This document shows positions 19,920 to 21,274 of a stretch of DNA of 21,274 bases, in pieces; within the stretch, counting starts at the first letter, position 1; every line of letters begins with the position of its first letter. The notes under the pieces were generated by a model. That model searched no databases, was not told the origin of the DNA, and saw only the letters and a program-made list of their open reading frames with translations. Source of the DNA: an uncultured Atopobiaceae bacterium (lineage in GTDB: Bacteria > Actinomycetota > Coriobacteriia > Coriobacteriales > Atopobiaceae). Location of the stretch: positions 1 to 21,274 of the forward strand of contig CALUJT010000007.1 of the NCBI GenBank assembly GCA_944321005.1, written 5' to 3'. A program made the position numbers and the translations under genes.

Positions 19920-21274
19920 CTACCTCACCTCCGCGACTTGACAAAGGGACTGTCCCCTTGTCAAGTTGGCGACGAGCTCGTCGGTGGTGATGGGGTCGCC
20001 GAGCTCCGGCCAGCCGCGGCGCTCCAGCTCGCGCGCCACGCGCAGCGAGCGCGGGATGCCGAGCCCGCTCTGGGTGAGCCGCGGCTCGCTCTCGCGGGAG
20101 AAGACCTCGCGCGGCGTGCCCACGGCGACGAGGCGCGACTGGTCGAGCGCCGCCATGCGGTCGCAGCGCGCGGCGTCCTCCATCGAGTGCGTGACCTGCA
20201 CGAGCGTGATGCCCTGCCCGCGCAGGCGGGCGAGCACGCGCCGCAGCATGGCGCGGCCGCGCGGGTCGAGGCCGGCGGTGGGCTCGTCGAGCACGAGGAC
20301 GCGCGGCTCCATGGCGAGTATGCCGGCGAGCGCGCAGAGGCGCCGCTGCCCGCCGGAGAGCTTGAAGGGCGAGGCGCCGCGTCGCCCCGCAAGCCCTACG
20401 AGCTCGAGCGCGTGCGTCACGCGCCGGTCGACCTCCTGCTCGGGAAGGCGCAGGTTGCGCGGGCCAAACGCCACGTCCTTCTCGACCGTCTCGGCGAAGA
20501 GCTGACGCTCGGGGTGCTGCATCACGTAGCCGATGGCGCGGCGCGCGGCCTTGCGCCCACGGCGGGATGAGGTGTCGTTCCCGTCCACGACCACGCGGCC
20601 GCGGTCCGGGACCTCGAGTCCGCAGAGCAGGCGCAGCAACGTGGACTTGCCGGAGCCCGTCTGGCCGATGATGGCCAGCGAGGACCCCTCCGCCACCTCG
20701 AGGGACACGTCGTCGAGGGCGGGCACGCCGCGCCCGTAGGAGAAGGACGCGTGCTCGACCTGCAAAATGGGGGCCTGCGAATTGGGGACGTGTTTTTTCG
20801 TGCAGACAGAACGGGACAGGCCCGTCTCCTTGGTTGGATGCGGCGAGTTGGGATCGACGCATCGTTCGGGCCTGTCCCGTTCTGTCTGCACGAAAAAACA
20901 CGTCCCCAATTCGCAGAGCTCGTCGAGAAGGGCGGGCTCGCTACAGGTCCAGGGGAGGCCCAGGCGTTGAGAGAGGTGTGCGGCGAAGGGCACCTCAAGG
21001 CCAAGCTCGGAAAGCTCGGCGCCGCAGGAGAAGACCTCCTCGGGCGCTCCCTCCAGGGCGACGCGTCCGTGGTCGAGCACGATGACGCGGTCCGCCTCGA
21101 GGGCCTCCTCCATGAAGTGAGTCACGTGGACGAGGGTGGTGCCCGCCTTGGCGAGCCTCCCCATCACGCGCAGAATCGCGGCGCGCCCGCGCATGTCGAG
21201 AAGCGAGCCGGGCTCGTCGAGCACGAGCACCGCGGGTTCCATGGCGAGCGCCCCGGCGATGGCCACGCGCTGCT
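19920..21274 (-). CDS. ECF transporter ATPase with two fused ABC domains, 5' end outside window
   Basis: About 450 codons of a two-domain ATPase that powers ECF vitamin/metal uptake. Residue numbers count from the GTG at 21266, which is internal; the preceding QQR belongs to the first domain's signature loop. The first domain shows Walker B VLVLDEP, D-loop SLLD and the switch His in VHVTH. A linker of about 50 residues follows. The second domain (from about 168) is complete: Walker A GQTGSGKST, Q-loop GYVMQHPE, signature LSGGQ, Walker B VLVLDEPTAGLD and switch QVTH. The linker, about residues 117-164, is encoded by the palindrome at 20775-20916, and the C-terminal TRGQSLCQV lies in another palindrome (19936-19966). 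The stop abuts the ecfT start. Confidence 0.95.
   Translation of the reverse strand, partial: QRVAIAGALAMEPAVLVLDEPGSLLDMRGRAAILRVMGRLAKAGTTLVHVTHFMEEALEADRVIVLDHGRVALEGAPEEVFSCGAELSELGLEVPFAAHLSQRLGLPWTCSEPALLDELCELGTCFFVQTERDRPERCVDPNSPHPTKETGLSRSVCTKKHVPNSQAPILQVEHASFSYGRGVPALDDVSLEVAEGSSLAIIGQTGSGKSTLLRLLCGLEVPDRGRVVVDGNDTSSRRGRKAARRAIGYVMQHPERQLFAETVEKDVAFGPRNLRLPEQEVDRRVTHALELVGLAGRRGASPFKLSGGQRRLCALAGILAMEPRVLVLDEPTAGLDPRGRAMLRRVLARLRGQGITLVQVTHSMEDAARCDRMAALDQSRLVAVGTPREVFSRESEPRLTQSGLGIPRSLRVARELERRGWPELGDPITTDELVANLTRGQSLCQVAEVR
19936..19966. repeat. GGGAC palindrome at the ecfA/ecfT junction
   Basis: ACTTGACAAAGGGAC (19936-19950) and GTCCCCTTGTCAAGT (19952-19966) are 15-base inverted copies with one mismatch around a single T. 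It encodes the last residues of the ECF ATPase (TRGQSLCQV) and ends 17 bases before the ecfT start, so an mRNA hairpin here would sit just upstream of the ecfT ribosome-binding site. It is closely related to the element at 11293-11317. Confidence 0.8.
20775..20916. repeat. 50-bp-arm perfect palindrome read in frame as the ecfA linker
   Basis: The arms 20775-20824 and 20867-20916 are perfect 50-base reverse complements around a 42-base loop. The arms contain GGGGACGTG, a T6 run, GTGCAGACAGAA and GGGACAGGCCCG. The whole 142 bases lie inside the ECF ATPase gene and remain open in its frame, encoding about 48 residues between the two ABC domains (ELGTCFFVQTERDRPERC, then TGLSRSVCTKKHVPNSQ). Confidence 0.9.

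Noticed and set aside
19081-20901. A 606-codon - strand frame across ecfT and ecfA
   Set aside because: Wrong frame for both genes, Arg/Ala/Pro-rich; its first residues only come from reading the palindrome.
1-21274. tRNA, rRNA or transposase genes
   Set aside because: No cloverleaf-like sequence, rRNA segment or transposase motif was recognised; the palindromes have no adjacent mobilising gene.

Overview
This is a high-GC, gene-dense bacterial window. GC content, codon use, the GTG starts and the gene set point to Actinomycetota, and I lean towards the class Coriobacteriia (Olsenella/Collinsella-like). The pointers are a CwlM-type two-repeat peptidoglycan-binding protein, one-chain PurL, a Y-polymerase/YolD pair, an ECF transporter with two ATPases in one chain, and many gene-boundary palindromes with a GGGAC core. 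The taxonomic call is inference; no rRNA or other phylogenetic marker is present.

Layout, left to right. The 3' end of a HerA-like (DUF853) ATPase (+) is followed by a 42-bp-arm perfect palindrome. Next come nth and a YitT-type membrane protein (both -), divergent from an unusual fusion of a Cro/CI helix-turn-helix to an AlaA-type aminotransferase (+), with a cluster of TTGAAC/GTTCAA half-sites in front of it. A Y-family polymerase/YolD pair (-) with a LexA-like box is divergent from thpR (+). An envelope/isoprenoid run follows on the - strand: galE, a polyprenyl synthase and a CwlM-like protein whose amidase domain looks dead. Then come an NlpC/P60-like protein (+), a 365-base gene-free stretch with two large inverted repeats, and malic enzyme (+). 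An ECF sigma factor and its overlapping membrane anti-sigma partner (-) lie divergent from a small zinc-ribbon protein (+). An EamA transporter (-) faces a HigBA toxin-antitoxin locus (+) whose toxin carries a one-base frameshift. The window ends with purL, ecfT and a two-domain ecfA (-), which runs off the right edge.

No complete new defence or mobile system is visible. The most unusual material is: (1) the HTH-AlaA fusion with its multi-half-site operator and a possible internal start, which looks like a MocR/GabR-style regulator-enzyme built from another HTH family; (2) a palindromic element with perfect 50-bp arms read in frame as the linker of the two-domain ECF ATPase, with related elements forming the C-terminal codons of that same gene and of the EamA transporter; (3) the CwlM-like pseudo-amidase; (4) the broken higB beside an intact higA; (5) LexA-like boxes in front of the polymerase and, in tandem, in front of EamA. 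Genes are mostly single or in short two- to three-gene operons, with frequent strand switches and palindromes or hairpins at the convergent or intergenic boundaries.
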